The position numbers and the translations under genes were made by a program. Source: Vanilla planifolia (taxonomy: Eukaryota > Streptophyta > Magnoliopsida > Asparagales > Orchidaceae). From it: DNA of 64,000 nucleotides. The stretch is from assembly GCA_023846275.1 (NCBI GenBank), contig CM043877.1, positions 10,399,107 through 10,463,106 of the forward strand, read 5' to 3'. This document shows positions 11,501 through 26,500 of the stretch, in pieces. Position 1 is the stretch's first letter, and each line of letters starts with the position of its first letter. The notes beneath the pieces are model-generated. The model did not search any database. It was not told the DNA's origin and saw only the letters and a list, made by a program, of their open reading frames with translations.

Positions 11501-14500
11501 TTTTAGGTTTAAAAACTTTTGTGCATTCATCCTAGAATGCAATAATCTTGTTGCTACTGCTTAATTGGAATATCAACCTTGGGAACTTGTGTATTGCTTT
11601 TTAAGGAAGCTCCAAAGTATTAAAGTTGCTAGCAAGAGTTGAAAGGGAGATTTGCTTATTGGCTTGCTACAGTCTTTGAGAATAATCAAAATAGAATATG
11701 TTGGTATTTAAGTCTCTTTATGTCAAGACCCTTCTGACGCAAAATTACTCTCTGAGGGAAAAAGGTGTAGAGAAAGCTTGATTCATCTCAAAAAGTTTAA
11801 TTGTTCTTGAGTGTAGTGTCGAGCCAAAATAAAATAACTTATGCAAAGGAAAGACAGCTTGTGTTAGCTCTATAGTAGAGCTAATTATTGCTGAAGAATG
11901 AATTCTGTCAGGTTTTGTTCATACAAAGTTACTCCCATTTCTTATCACTGTTATTTGGTGAAAGCTGTGCTGTACCATTTTACAAACTTCTATAACATGT
12001 TTCACAACTTTTATGACATTGATTGTCTTGTTGGCACAACCATCTCACTTGAAGAAGCTGAATTCTTGAGCTGTAAAATTGAGCCTGTTGAGATCCTAGA
12101 GCAGTTAGAGCCTCTCTTATGAACAAATCTTTTAGTTTTAATGGCTTCTCCGTTGAGTGATTTTCACTAGCCTTTGGGATGTTTTTGTTTTGTACTTAAT
12201 AAAATCTACACATCATGCTTTTACTATTTGCTCTCTTCCTAAATCAAAGCTACTACCATAACCCTAATTTGTATGGTATAAAATGCTTCCTTTATATTGA
12301 TTTTAGTCCAATATCTCTGTGTTCATCAATAAGATTGCAATCAAAATACATGCAAATAGACTCAATTAGCTTATGCAAAAAACTATTCACCTGGCTTAAG
12401 CTACTTTCATTCAGGACATGAACATCATCGATGATATCTGTCTTGCCACTAAACTTGTCTTTATGTTCAATGCTAATTCATCTAAGATGTTTGTTTTGAG
12501 ATTGATATCTCTAAGGAGTTTGACTATGTAAACAAGGAAGCTTTATGTCAGAGACTTAACGTGTAGTGCTTCTCTATTATTTTCATTTGATGGATCAGGA
12601 TGTGCACATTTTAAGTCCAAATTCTCTATCTTGTTTTGTGACTTTATTGAGGGATGTTTTAGTTCTTTGAGGAGCTTACATCAAAAGGGTGTTCTTTTTC
12701 TCCATATTTATTTTCCATTTTCATAGATTAAAATATTCAAGTCTATCAATTAAGAAGTTTTCTAGCCACCTATGTCACATTCATCGACAACCTTATTGTT
12801 TTGTGTAAAGCAAAGAAAAAAAATGATTCTCTCTATTTCTCTCTGTCTATAGCACATTTTAAATGGACTTCATACTTTGTCCTGTCCACCATTGAACTGA
12901 AAAACTCTATTATTTCCAAAGAGGCTTACTAGACCGAAAGAGCCTTGCAAAGTTTGGTGACTTTGTCATAGATGATCTTTATCTAAAATACCTTGGCTTA
13001 CCATTATCATAAAAAATAAACTTAATGGAAGGGATTGTTCTTTATTATCATCCAGAGTTACATAAGAAATTTGGTGGCTGGTTAAATAGATTATCTTTGG
13101 GTGCTAGTCTCCCATTGATAAAATCTATTATTTTAGGCATACTAGTGTCAATGTTTCATGATTGTTAAAGTGACCATCAGGAAACATAATTGCATATGTG
13201 CTCCACTGTCATTATTTTCTTGAGAGGCATAATGGAGCTGAAAAACCTTGTAAAATTTGTTGACTTTTTGGTAGGTAATATTTTTCTAAAATACCTTGGT
13301 TTACATTGTCAACAAAGAAGCTTAATGGAAGGGACTATTCTTTATTGTTATCCAGAGTTCATAGGAAATTTTGTGGCCAAGAAAATACACTATTATCTTT
13401 GGATGCTAGGCTCCAATTGGTAAAATCTACTATTTTATCCGTGCTCCATTTTTGCTTTTCAGTTTTTGCGATTTTTGAATTAGTTTTGAAGAAAATTAAT
13501 TGCATGTTTGCTCATTTTATCATGCATGATCATTTGAGTGGTATTGGTATTGGTTAGTTTCAAGACCTACTTCAAGAGGCTTGAGGTGGATGAAGATTTC
13601 TTGGAGGAATATTCATGACAAAGCCCTCATATAAGCAAAGCCAAGGAATGAAGACCTTAATGCAGTGGGGGAAGATCTTGTGAAAGTTAGCTTTAGAGAG
13701 TTTTAACCCTCTTGAAGTAATCTTGACAGATTTTTAGAGGTGTTGAGATGGTTTTTACCCTAAAAGAGTTTAAGTGTGGGCTGTGGTCTAAATGAGCATG
13801 ATAGAGCTATCAATTGGAATTTTCAAAAGGTTGATCTTGCTAAAGAATCTAAAGGTCTTGAGGGGATTGCTATAATCTTCATGAAGGAAATGGCTTGTGT
13901 ATGGCTTGATGGTACTAGTACTAGCTCAAAGAATGTTTCTTAAGCATGCTTGAGACAATTATAGATTGAACTAGAACAACTCAAACATTGTGGGTTGTTT
14001 TAGTCCTATTTCAATTGGATTTTGGATGAATGATGAACTAGAATTGTTTTGAATATTTTGTCAACTTTCAAATGCAAATCATCGAACTTTGAGAGTTGTG
14101 AAGTTACGGCTAATTTATTGATGGGTGGAGGTTGTGACATTGTATGGCTAGTTGAGAAGTAGGAGTTGTTAAAGATCAAAGCTAAGCAACACAAAGAGAG
14201 AGATTGCAAGAGAAGGAAAGTTGTCTAGATCATTGGAAGAGCTTGTGCCTTTTCTTATTCATTAAGTGCAGCCTTTTTATGGAGATGAGGAGATAGAGGA
14301 AGATAATTGTGGTCAACCTATGAACTACTAGTCGATGGAGATGAGTTCACTTCAAGGAGAATGTATGGTAATAAGAATGAGAGGACGTAGTCCTTCTAGA
14401 GATGGTGCTATTGGCTATTAAAATCTTGCAATATCAAGTGGTGTTGTCATAAAGCCCTTTATGATGGAGTCGCATATGGATATTCCAACTTATGGAGGAG

Positions 14501-17500
14501 AGGTCGACTTTGAGAATTTGAATCCATGATTGGACCAGTTGGTGGCATTGCTCCATTGATGGATATTCTAGTTTGAGCAATTTATCATTTATAAGGTTAA
14601 AGCTAACCCATCATACATTAGTATGGTGGAAAAGTTTTTTATATGTTGGTGTTGTATAAAGCTTTAGTTGGAGTCAGTTCAAGTGTGATTGGGAGCAGAA
14701 TTACACCATTGAGTTTTGGTAACAAGTAGTTTCATTTGGTGTGCATCTACAAGAGAAAGGTTTTCACACTAATTATTTCATGGTTTTGCCTTCTCATATT
14801 GCTATGGAATTGACCCTCTTCCCCTTCACTAGCATTGGGCAAGCAAGTGCATTTGTGGTTGCTTTTGAGAAGGACTGTGGTAGAGACAATAAGCCCATGG
14901 AGGGTGGCTCCAAAAGCAGCAAGAAGGAATCCTCAAGTGAAGTTACTTCTACTTTTGAAAAAAGGTATTTGTGCCATCATTGGAAGAATGGTTCTATCAA
15001 GTGGCATGTTTGGGAATTATATCTTGAGATAAGTAGAGGTTAAAGGAAGATGTTGTGGAAGGAAAGAAAGTTGTCCGTAAAATGAATTTGGTTTTGCAGT
15101 TAATTCACTCAAATTGAGTCTATCATTAGTGGTGAACACCATGGCTAAGGGAAGAAGGTTATAAGGAGATTTCTATTGAAGGAGTTAGCTCTCAAGAAGA
15201 GTTGTTGTCTATACAAATCTAGGTCTAAGAGTTGATAAAATCTATTTTTGATTTTGGATGCCAAGTCAATATAATTATTGTTTGCTTAATGGAGAGGCTA
15301 GGTTTTTTGATAATGCCTCACCTAGATCGATGCTAAAAAATTGGATTCATGATCATGTAGAGGTCGAACTTGAGATAATGTTAGTTAAGATTTGCTAATC
15401 ATTTGAGACTCTATTGAATAGGTGGCACATAATGTGGAGCCATTTTATGCTTGTCAAATAATCTTAAATAATCAACCTACTTTTGAAGATAGCATTTGAT
15501 GATACTTTGCAAGGAAAGGTAGAGAAATCTACTTGATGGAGATCTAAGTGTGCAATCTATGGGAGTTTGTCAAGGAACCTATGTTACTAGTTCTTTTTAC
15601 AGATTGAAGCTCAAACAAGAGCATAAAGTGGAAGGAAGAGGCTAAGTCGAGACATCAACTTCATGGGAAGAGCCTTGAAAGAGATTAAGTGATACATTAG
15701 GCAATGGTGGATGTTGAAGGAGTTAGTGTTTTTAGCACTTGATCTTCCTTAGTTAAGAGCATTTGACTCAAAGTAATGAGTCTCTTCTTCAAATAAGGGG
15801 TGAACAATCCTAGAGGATTTTGGAGGTTCTTGATGGAGGTCCCTACAAGTCTTGAAGCTATCTTGAGAAGTTGTAGGTCTTGAAAAGACTTGAGGATAGG
15901 AAAGACATCGAGATGGTGTTCTCTAGAGATTTTGGTTGATCTCCAGACCCATTACAATGAATTCAAGGTGGATGTAGATGTCTAGAAGGAAGTTGATGGC
16001 AGATGCCTCGTAAGCAAGTCAAAGGTGTGAAGGCCTTTTTGCAATAAGAGAAGGTCTCGAGAAAGTCGAGGAGTCTTGAGTTGAGCTATGGTCTTAACTG
16101 ATATCCTTGTGCTATTAATTGGAATTTTTGATTGGATTGACTTGCTTGGGAGTGGGAAGGTCTCGAGAGGTTTGTAATAATTGTCGAAAAGAAAGAAAAT
16201 GGCTCACTTATGGCTCGAGGAGACTACCACTAACTCATGGGAGCATATTAGAGGATGATTGAGATGAGTATTGTTGAACGAGATCATCCTAAACAACGTG
16301 AGCTATTTTATGGCTTGTTTTAAATAGATTTCAGCTAAGTGCTGTACTAGATTTTTAGAAGATTTTTGTCAACTGTGAACGTTGGATCATTGATTTTTCA
16401 ACTCTGTAAAGGATGTTATGCTTATTTTTATAGTTATGTTGAAGGTTTTTAGATATACATGGGTTTGGCATTTAGATGATATGAAATTTAGGTTTGATTA
16501 TAATTTGAATTCAAATAGTTGGATTTTTGGTGTATTTGTTTTCTAATTTTATAGGATTAGATTGCTAATCTTAATTTATATTGTTTTAGTCTTAGATTAC
16601 AAAAGGGATGCTTTTAGAAGAGCTATTGGCATGACAATTGTTGATTGTATGGTATTTTTGTAACCAAAAAATTTTAGAGGATCTATTTTAGATGGTAATC
16701 TTTTTGGGCCTTGGAGAATTTTGTAATGTTGTTTTTGTGAGTCTATTTAGTAAGTAAATGATTTTAGGTGTTTCTGTAATTGCAAGTTAGTGTCTTTCCT
16801 GTACCTTTGCTATGTTTCTTCTTTGTTATCTGTTCATCTCACCACTTTTTGTGTCTTTTTGAATGACACATCTTGTGTGAGATGGATTAGATTAGCCAGG
16901 TATTGCTACCGCCTTCAGTACAGAATGTTCATTGTTTTTACTACAGGTCAAACCTCGGAACCTCCCCCCGCCCTTTTCCTTTTATTGTATTTTGAAAGAT
17001 AGGGGTAACAGTGGCATTAAGTGATTGTAGTGCTAGTTGAGGATGGTTTTAAAATCATTGTATAATAGAGCACTTGGTGGAAGCAAGACATATAATGAAT
17101 GGAAAATGGATTCTTTTTGGACATGATAATCATGAGCTGCATATTGGAAATTGTGGTGTTATGCAAATCCAGAACTACTTAATTTGATTATCCTAAGAGT
17201 GGGATAGCCTCAAATTTCAGAAGAAGGATCTTGACAAAGGAGTTCTAAGAATCTTGATTTTTTTTGTTGCATCGAATTGATTATAATTGGAAAATCTTAG
17301 AATATGTAATATTAGGAGTGAAAGTATTAAAATTAATACAATATTAAGATAATACATTGACAACAAGGAAAGGTGGATGTTACTTTCAGAAATTAGTAAA
17401 TTCATTTCAGTAAAGTGTATGATTAAAGTTAAACACGCAAGATAACTCCTAACAAAGAAATACAAATAGTTGAAGTTAGAATGACGGCCTTTTTACCTTG

Positions 17501-20500
17501 CTAACACTAATTTTCTTATTTCCAACCACTTGAAAATCATAAACTTAGTATTTGACAACTTTATCAGCTTAGCATCCAGTAACCTTTGTTGCTTTTGTTG
17601 GCCTCTACTGTACTTGTGTGCTTATACTTGAAACAAGTTCCTTGCATCCCTTTGGTTCATTCTAATTGCTATAGCTCAGTTTATCGATTTGTAATGTATA
17701 ATGTGAGGGGCATATATTGCCAAGTTGTGCAGTGGTGCTTTGGTTGTATGGTCCAACTTGTTTGCTTTAACTAGTTCTTTGCCAGGTATTACATGCTAGA
17801 AAGTTTTTTTCCCTAGTAACAAAGCATGTGCTTTTCCCATTCCATAAATTATGATGGCCATGCAATAACAAACAGCATAGTAGTAGCTTAGGTTCTTACC
17901 TGTGTAGTGTGAACTCTTTATAATGATAAATATAAAATGATTTTCTTTGTTCATATACTTGTTTAAGTAGATACATGCTTTAGCTCATTTAGGCATTATG
18001 TAGACAACGTTTTTTACTTAGTATTTATTGATATTATCTTTTCAGTTTATTGTTCTGACGAGAAATCTTAATTTCTCGGTTTTGCTAGGCTGTTCTTGCT
18101 TCATCTTCTTGGGACAAAACTGTTCGTCTTTGGGATGTTTTTGAAGGGAAAGGTGCAGTGGAGACTTTTCAACATAATCATGATGTTCTTACTGTTGTTT
18201 ATCGTCCAGATGGGAAGCAGGTAGCTTGCAGTACCTTGGATGGTCAAATATATTTCTGGGATCCTTTAGATGGTGTACTCATGTATACTATTGAAGGTAG
18301 AAGGGACATTGCTGGTGGACGTCTTATGACAGACCGTAGATCTGCTGCCAACTCAACTTCAGGAAAGTATTTCACTACCTTATGCTACTCTGCAGATGGA
18401 AGCTATATTTTAGCTGGTGGGAATAGCAAGTACATATGTATGTATGATGTTGCTGATCAGGTCAGACATCTCTCTCATATTTACATTTGTCCATTCTTCA
18501 TTTTTGTGCTTGTTTACTATTTGTTCTATTGGAAGTCAAAATATGCTATGGTTAATGGTAGTTTTTGTTATACTCTGCAGTTTGTTGACTCTATTTTTCT
18601 TTTTTCCAACCCATACTTCAGATTTTGTTGAGGAGGTTTCAGATAACTCAAAATCATTCTTTGGATGGAGTTCTCGACTTTTTGAACTCTAAAAGGATGA
18701 CAGATACTGGCCCACTGGATTTAATAGATGATGCAGATAGTGATTTGGATGAAGGCATTGATCAACAAAAGAGGGATAATCTAGGACAAGGACTACCAGG
18801 ATCTGTATCCAACCTTGGGCGTCCAGTTGCCCGTACAAAATGTTGTAAATTTTCTCCAACAGGAAGAAGTTGGGCTGCCGCTACCACTGAGGGTGTGCTG
18901 GTATATTCATTTGATGAGTCCTTTATTTTTGATCCTACTGATCTTGATATTGACGTGACTCCTGAGGTAATGTACTGTTTCAACCTTTATCTGTTTCCAA
19001 TTCTATTTTATTCAAAGACTTATAGTGAGGTTATTTATGTACATATATTTGTTTGTTTGTATGTTTATTTTGTTATAGAATAATTTCTGAGTATGTGTTG
19101 AAAATGCTCTCTTTTGACATTTGTAGAGTTTTTTACCATTTCGTACTTGGATCCATATGGACATGGTCTCAAAAATGAAATAATCTATGTCCCATCAAAC
19201 AGAAGCAATGTCTGGCCTGTATTCTGACTAACACAGCTGTATTATAGGAAATTATGTGCTAGTCACCTCAATTAAGTCTGGAATAGGTGTTTTCTACTTG
19301 CATCCTATTGTTATGTTTCAGTTTTTATGATTAAAATAAACCATGTCTTTGTACTGCAACATGTATCTATGATGTACGGTTGCGAAAGTGCATGGCACAA
19401 TGATATGACCACTTCTCCAAGAGGGCATCAACTCATTAGAATATGATTAATAAGAAATAATATAAATTCTTGTATGGTAGTAGATAGATAATTACAGAAT
19501 ATTGTAGAGATCAAGGTTGAATATATATTTCGAAAAACTTGACTAAATAAAGCAAAAAGAAAACAAATGATATAGGGAAGATCAAATCAGTTAAAAAGTT
19601 TCAGAATTTTGATATCCCTCAATGAAGGCAACCTGCTCGCAAAAACCTGTTGGAGAAACTGGAAAGGCTGGAATTCAGATATCAGAGGTGCTGATACTGG
19701 TTGGAGCTAGGATGGGAGAAGATGGAACATTTTGTGTTGGAAAAAGAGGAAGAGTTAGACATGAGCAGTGGGGAAGAGAAACGGTGGCCAACACGTGAAT
19801 AAAAATGATTCAAACTTTGTTTTCTATGTTAGGCTGGATGTGACTTAGTTGAGTGTTGTGTTTTTGGAGCATTGTTCTTAATTTTCAGGTTGTTTCTTGG
19901 GCATGTCTTATGTTAGTACTTGAGGCATCCATCATTTTTAAACTACTTTTTTTATGGACACAATTCATCATTTGTATGCCCCATTATCCCTATTTGGAGA
20001 ATAATGTACTAAAAGTGTTTGACATAGACGAGGTATATCGAGGTGCTTGTGCTTCGTAGAGTTTGATTGATATCAATGAAACCTAGTTCTTTGCGATTCT
20101 CCAAAAAATAGATTAATGATTCAAGTCTCTAGTTAAAAAAACAATTTTAATATGTGATATTTTGTGTTTAATGACTTTTTGTTGGTTTTCCAATATATAT
20201 GTTGAATGCCCATGATGGTGATGTTAGGGCATGTAATTCGGTATTTTCTTTGTACTGTATTTTACTTATTTAGCCAGTTTTTTTCTTCTTATGGTGCATA
20301 TGTTTCTCAACTTTGATGCTTTCTTAATGTTTGAATATTTAGGTATTGACTGTATGGACCTTATGCATTTTATTTTATGGAAATAAAGGCTTCTATTATG
20401 GACCCATTGTAATTGTTTTTATTTTTCAGTAAAAAAAAATCTTACTTTATGTTGATTATGCTTATGAATCAAGAAATATTATTTTGTGTACATTTTTTAC

Positions 20501-23500
20501 TAATTTTTATTTTGTTATGTCTTTGTAAGTTTTCATCAAATTTAAGCACCGTGCTCAAAGATGGTATATCGGTATTAATGGTTTTGTTTTAGTTATTAAA
20601 GTTTTTCATTAACATTAATGGTGCTATCAACCTTTTTTAGTGAAATCATATGTTCATTCTAACCTGCCCCAACAGTACTTTTTTTTAATAAGTGGGATCA
20701 ACTACATGAATCATCTAACATCATTTTATTTAATTTTTTAATAACTCTTTTTTGTATCCAAGTTTGCTTAGTTCTTGTCAATAGTTTCTTGTTATATATT
20801 TTTAGGTCTATTTTTTTATTCATTGGATAAATTTTCAATAACTTGAATCTCCTAATAAGGGTATTAAGTGTTCTTTGTATTTAACATAACTATTGATGCC
20901 TAATTGGGTTTTGTAAGATTAGTTAAATGGCAAAGATTTACTTGAAGACCTTTGGATGTTGTAGTATTGAGGACACTTTTGAGGTATAATATTAGAGGAA
21001 TCAGTGAACAAAGGATACATTTCGCATTACAAACCCCTTCATTAAGGGAAAACCATGGTCCAATGTTGTGAGCAATTAATTAGAAAATAAACACTCCAAA
21101 GGAGTGTTATTTGGAAATATGGGTTAAAGCAGTGCGACAAAGGGAGATCACAACTAGGGAAAAGTTTTTCTAAGGATTTTTATGGACTATTATGTTGTGG
21201 GTTTTGAACAAATGATGATTAGTAGCTGGTTCCATTATCTCTGTTTTATGTTACTTTGTCTCTATTGTACTTTGCATTCCTACATTTTGGCTTGATTGAA
21301 AATCTTGGATTGTGCCATATTTTCTTTTCATGCTCAAGATGCATCTTGCGTGATTGGTAAAATCTTGTGGATCAATATCCCGTGATGGTTAGTAGCTCTC
21401 TAGCTTAAGTTGATAATTTAGGTGTCATGATGAATGCGTTCTCTATTTCCTTCTTTGTTAATGGCTAGTGCAGTCCAAGTGAGGGCATGGAGGTTACCGC
21501 ATTTCTCCCTCGGATGCTGTTGTACTTTGCTTTGATTATCCTTTTACAGTCTTTTTGTTTCATGTACCTATCAAGTTATAGTGCTTGACCTTGGGTAGTT
21601 GTGAAATGACACCATTTGATAAAACTCTTGATAGCTAATTTTGATTTATCATTTTTTCTCTTAAGTTCTAAGTCTTCATTTTATTTATTTTGAATGTTGA
21701 ATGCTTTTAGTATCCTTGGTCTAGCTGTTATTAGGGTCCATAATTGTTGGATATTGACCATCTTAAATTTTGATATTTGGTGAATCTGTTTTATCTATTA
21801 TAACCATTGATATTTCATCCTATATAGGCTAGCCTTCAACATAGCTAAATCAATCTTTTAAATTTCCAGACGGACTTTATCTCTATTGTTTCATTAGCTA
21901 GTTCCCTATGTTTCCTTTCTTATTAGTGGATATGGAAAACAAAAATAAGCAACATCAACGACTTGAAGAAGAGGATGGTGGGCTAGAAGGACTACTTTAG
22001 TTGATTCTAAGAGGCTCACCAAAGGTCAACTTGTAGAGTAGTCATGATGGGGCATTTTGTGCCTTAGGGGAATGTTGATCTTGCAATCTTCTCTCTTGTG
22101 GTTCCTTAAGTTCATGATTTTTTTTTTTTGGAAGGATAGATGGGATCCTTAGATAGCACATGGTGGCTATTGAATTGAAGAATCCTAGTGAGAAGGCTTG
22201 CTTGGGTGTAATCGTGCCCATTTGAGATGCTAAATATGGGAGGCTCTTAGTCTCCTCATAGGTCTACGAAGTAGTTGGTTGTGAATGTTTCGTTAAATTC
22301 TAATATGACTTTATGATGGACACATTTGACGACGACACAAAGTTTTCCTACCCTTATGAATTTCAGTTTCAATGAGAGTTGGTTTAAGATTGTCTTGTCA
22401 AGATCAACGATATCTCGTTGGTGTGGCAAGATGTGTCATTTGAGGTGATTGACTTGATTTAGTTCATGATTCTTTTGTTAAAGGATAGATGCAGTCCTTA
22501 GATAGGGCATGGTGTCTATTGAATTGCAAAATCCTAATGAGAAGGCTTTGCTTGGTGTAATTGTGCCCATTCTATATGCTAAATATGGGAGGCTCTTAGT
22601 CTCCTCACATGTCTATAAAGTAGTTGGTTGTAGATGTTTCGTTAGAGTCTAATATGACTTTATGATGGACACATTTGACATTGGCACACATTTTCTTTAC
22701 CCTTATGAATTTTAGTTTCAATGAGAGTTTTTTTAAGATTGTCTTGTCAAGACCAACAATATCTCGTTGGTGTGGCAAGATGTGTATTTTGAGGTGATTG
22801 ACTTGTAGTTTTTCTAGATGATAAAGAATGTTTACAACATTGGTTACCTTGCCAATAAGGTACATCATTTATCATTTTTTGTCTTGGGAGTGTCAACATT
22901 CTAAAATTGATGGGTAAAGACTAATGGTGCTTATTGATTGTTGATGTCCATATGGTTATAACTTGTCAAAGAGAATCAAGTAAATGGAAAATGGCTTCGG
23001 TGACCACTCCAAGGGTTTGAAATATGGCTAATGTGGCCAAGGTACATCACAAGAGGTTTTTAAGGTTAAATTCAAGTCTTGTGGCATTACGGGGAGGTGG
23101 ACGGCACCTTTTTAGGATTGCACACTTAAGAGGCAATTGCCAAAAGCATTTACGTAGTGTCAAAGCTATGGGTTTGTACTCACCAAGATAATATGCACAC
23201 CATCTCTTGCAAGTGGGTACAATATATATAACACTCAAGGCAATGGAACATACCTACTAAGTAGATTATTGTTGAGGACCCCCTCGAAGCTCATGGATTT
23301 CTTAGGATCGACTTCGTGATCATCCTTGGATAGCCTTTTGTACTTTATTTCCTCATTGGGGTGCAAAAAGGTAACTAATATGGTGAATAGATGAAAGGAG
23401 CTAATCTATCAAGTCTTAGGCATCTTGAGTGCGTCTTTGGAAAGCTATTATGCTATGAGAACAAGTCTCAACCATATGTTGTACTCTTTTGTTTGGTAAT

Positions 23501-26500
23501 AAAATGTTTCTCTTATTGCACAAGCCTTCTCCCTGTTAATTGATTTTGTTAAATGGGGAATAGACAAGATTGATTTAGTAAAAGTTTAAATTTTTATGTC
23601 TAACTTTGACTAAACTCTCTCTAAACTTGTGCATTTTTAAGTTATTTGCTTGATTACTTTCTATCCCATATTACTCTTAGTGGCATAAGGTATGTGGAAT
23701 GTATTACATGATCTTTTAATCCACCATGATGTGGTGGAGGTAGATAAGAGAGAAACACCGACAATTATAGAACTATACAAAATAATGAAAAAAAAAACAA
23801 ATGAAGAAAAAAGTACATACTAATCTTTCACAATTAGCATTTCAAAGCTCCTATCATCAAAATAAGATTACAAGAATAATCTCTATTGTGATTCTTGTGA
23901 GTTTTTGTGCCCACTAAATTTTATTAGATAAACTTAAAGGAAATTTTAAAAATAACAACTAGCTCTAATTGGTTGCCTAAAATATTAGAAGTCTCGTATA
24001 TACAGGGTTCTTGATCTTCAAATGTGGATACATATTGGTTGGCTTCTTATTATTGTGCTCTATATGTCTTCGAGCTTAAAAACCTTAGAAATTGCCTTAA
24101 TTAATTTTTGGGTCTTCACTCAAGGCTCATGAAATGTCAAATGTGCCTCAAGGCCATTGTTCAGGTTGTTGCATGGCTTTCTTGTTGCTCGAGCAAGTAA
24201 GTTTTCTTAGTCTAAGCTCTAGTATGGCCTTGTAGCTTACATTTTTTTTTCTATCATCTTCTTCAAGGTATATAGAGTGATCTTTGAGTGTTAAAGGTGT
24301 CCCTTGAGATCTAAGATGTTCCTTAAGTCTTCTGTTCCAAGAGTGATTGCTTTCTTTCCATTACAAGATCCTCATCAATGGTAAAATTGCATGTGGTTTT
24401 TTGTTAATTATGAAGGGTTCAAATGGCTTGTGATTCTCCACATTCACCACTGGATATATTTTCATGTAAGTTGGTACATCAAATTGATATGCTTTGTCAT
24501 TAATCTTTTCCAACATGTGAAGTTTTCCATATTATATGGGTTTTGGATTTCTTCTTTCTTGATTCAAACATTACTTCCAAAGGAGAAGCCAAACAAAATC
24601 TCCACCTTCTTCATGTCTCAATGCTTGCTGTGTGCTTTTTTGTATCATTTTTGTGAGAATTTTTGTTGTTTCTTGATAACATTAAGCATTCATTGAATGC
24701 CTTCAAAGATTTTTTGTGCCTTTGGTTGTGTTACTTTCTTTAGCCTCTCGAGATGTATTTAGTTGAAATTCCAAATCAAGGACACTTTATGACAAAGAAC
24801 ATAAATACTTTCCAAATGGATTGTGTTCTATTGAAGTTTATATTGCATGGTTATGAGCAAATTGAATATGTGGCAAACTTTAGTCTCATGACTTTGGATT
24901 GTGAGAGTTATTTCATTTCAACAGATGAATGATTACTTGCTTCATGGCCTCTGTCGAGTCATCTGTTTGAGGGTGGAAGGTTATACTTCTCTTTAGGTTC
25001 TTATTCTTTGTCAACCATAGAGTGCACCGAAATTCACGTAGAAAATGAGTATCTAGATCGAAGATGATATTTATTGGCAGTCCATGATGTACCTATACAT
25101 TTTCAAAGAAGTTGAACCAGTTTGTTTTTATCTCATACATACTACAAGGAATACCCTTTTAGCGAACTTGTCAACAACTATAAATAAGTAGTTTTTAACT
25201 TGTTTGGTGTTTGACAACCCTCCCAAGAATTCCATTGACATATTTTCTCGTTGTCCACTTGGTATTAGTTTAATTTATGTTTAGCCCTTGCTTTCTATTG
25301 GCCTACTTGGTGGTGTTGCAAAGTACTCAACTTCAATTGAACTTATTGACATCTTTCTTTGTTTGGGGTAAATACATGTCTTTGCAAATCTCAACAAAGA
25401 CTTTTTCACATTGAAATATTCTACCATTTTTGTAGGTGTGCTTCTTTAATCCACTTGAGCTTGTCTATCTCATGGTATACACAATTGTTATCTTTGACAG
25501 AATAATTTATCTTGCTGGTTGAACTTTGAGGGTAATGAAAGTGCTCATTATATCTCATTACATTCTACTCTAATTTTAGTTGGCTTATTGTTTACAAGCA
25601 CATGTTGGTCAACTTTTTGTGTCTTGTTTTTCATGACCAAATTGTATTATTGCAAGAACACTATCCACCTCAAGTGTCATATTTGTTATAGTTTTGTTTA
25701 ACATGTCTGAAGGAATTAGAATGGGACAATATTAAAATAAAGAATAGTTTTCTTCACAAATAAAGATGACCTCCCATGCTTAACAACATAGTGTAGTGTC
25801 ATTGATTCTCTGGTGTACGTATTGCTCATTTGGATCCTTGTAGCAAGTCAACGATATTTTATAGATTTTTCTTGGTGCAATTGTACGACTTCAATTGCAT
25901 AATTTAGGGTGCAATGCTTGAACTTGGAAAGATTGTCACAAGTTTGGAAGGACACAAATGTTTTGTAGATTGTTGACTTTAGCAAGTGATAAGACTTATC
26001 ATTCTCATCCGTCCATTCAAATCACTTATTGATTTGTGTTAGATGGTGTAAGGGGACTATTTTCTCGAAGAAGTTTCAAACAAACTTTCAGAGACATTTG
26101 CTTGCTCTTACGAAGTTTTTGACTTCAATAAAATTTTTAGGCATTGATTAATCACATACAATCCTTAACGTTTCAACATCGATCTTAATCTCCATTTGTT
26201 TAGCCTCAAATCCAAGGCATATGAGTCATCAACCCAAATTCACACTTTATTAGAGTCCACTTCAACTTTGGCATGGTAGATCGAGAACTTATTGTAGATG
26301 TTTGCTTGTGTTTGACAAAACTTGTGTTGTTTATAAGGATATTGTTCAAATATATTATGACAAAGCCATTAAGATACATCTAAGAATATTGTTCATTAGT
26401 TTCATAAATGTGACTTATTGATTGCATAATCTAAATAACATAATAAACCACTATATAATTTATCAGCCTTGAATAATGCCTTCAAAATATCCTATTCACT

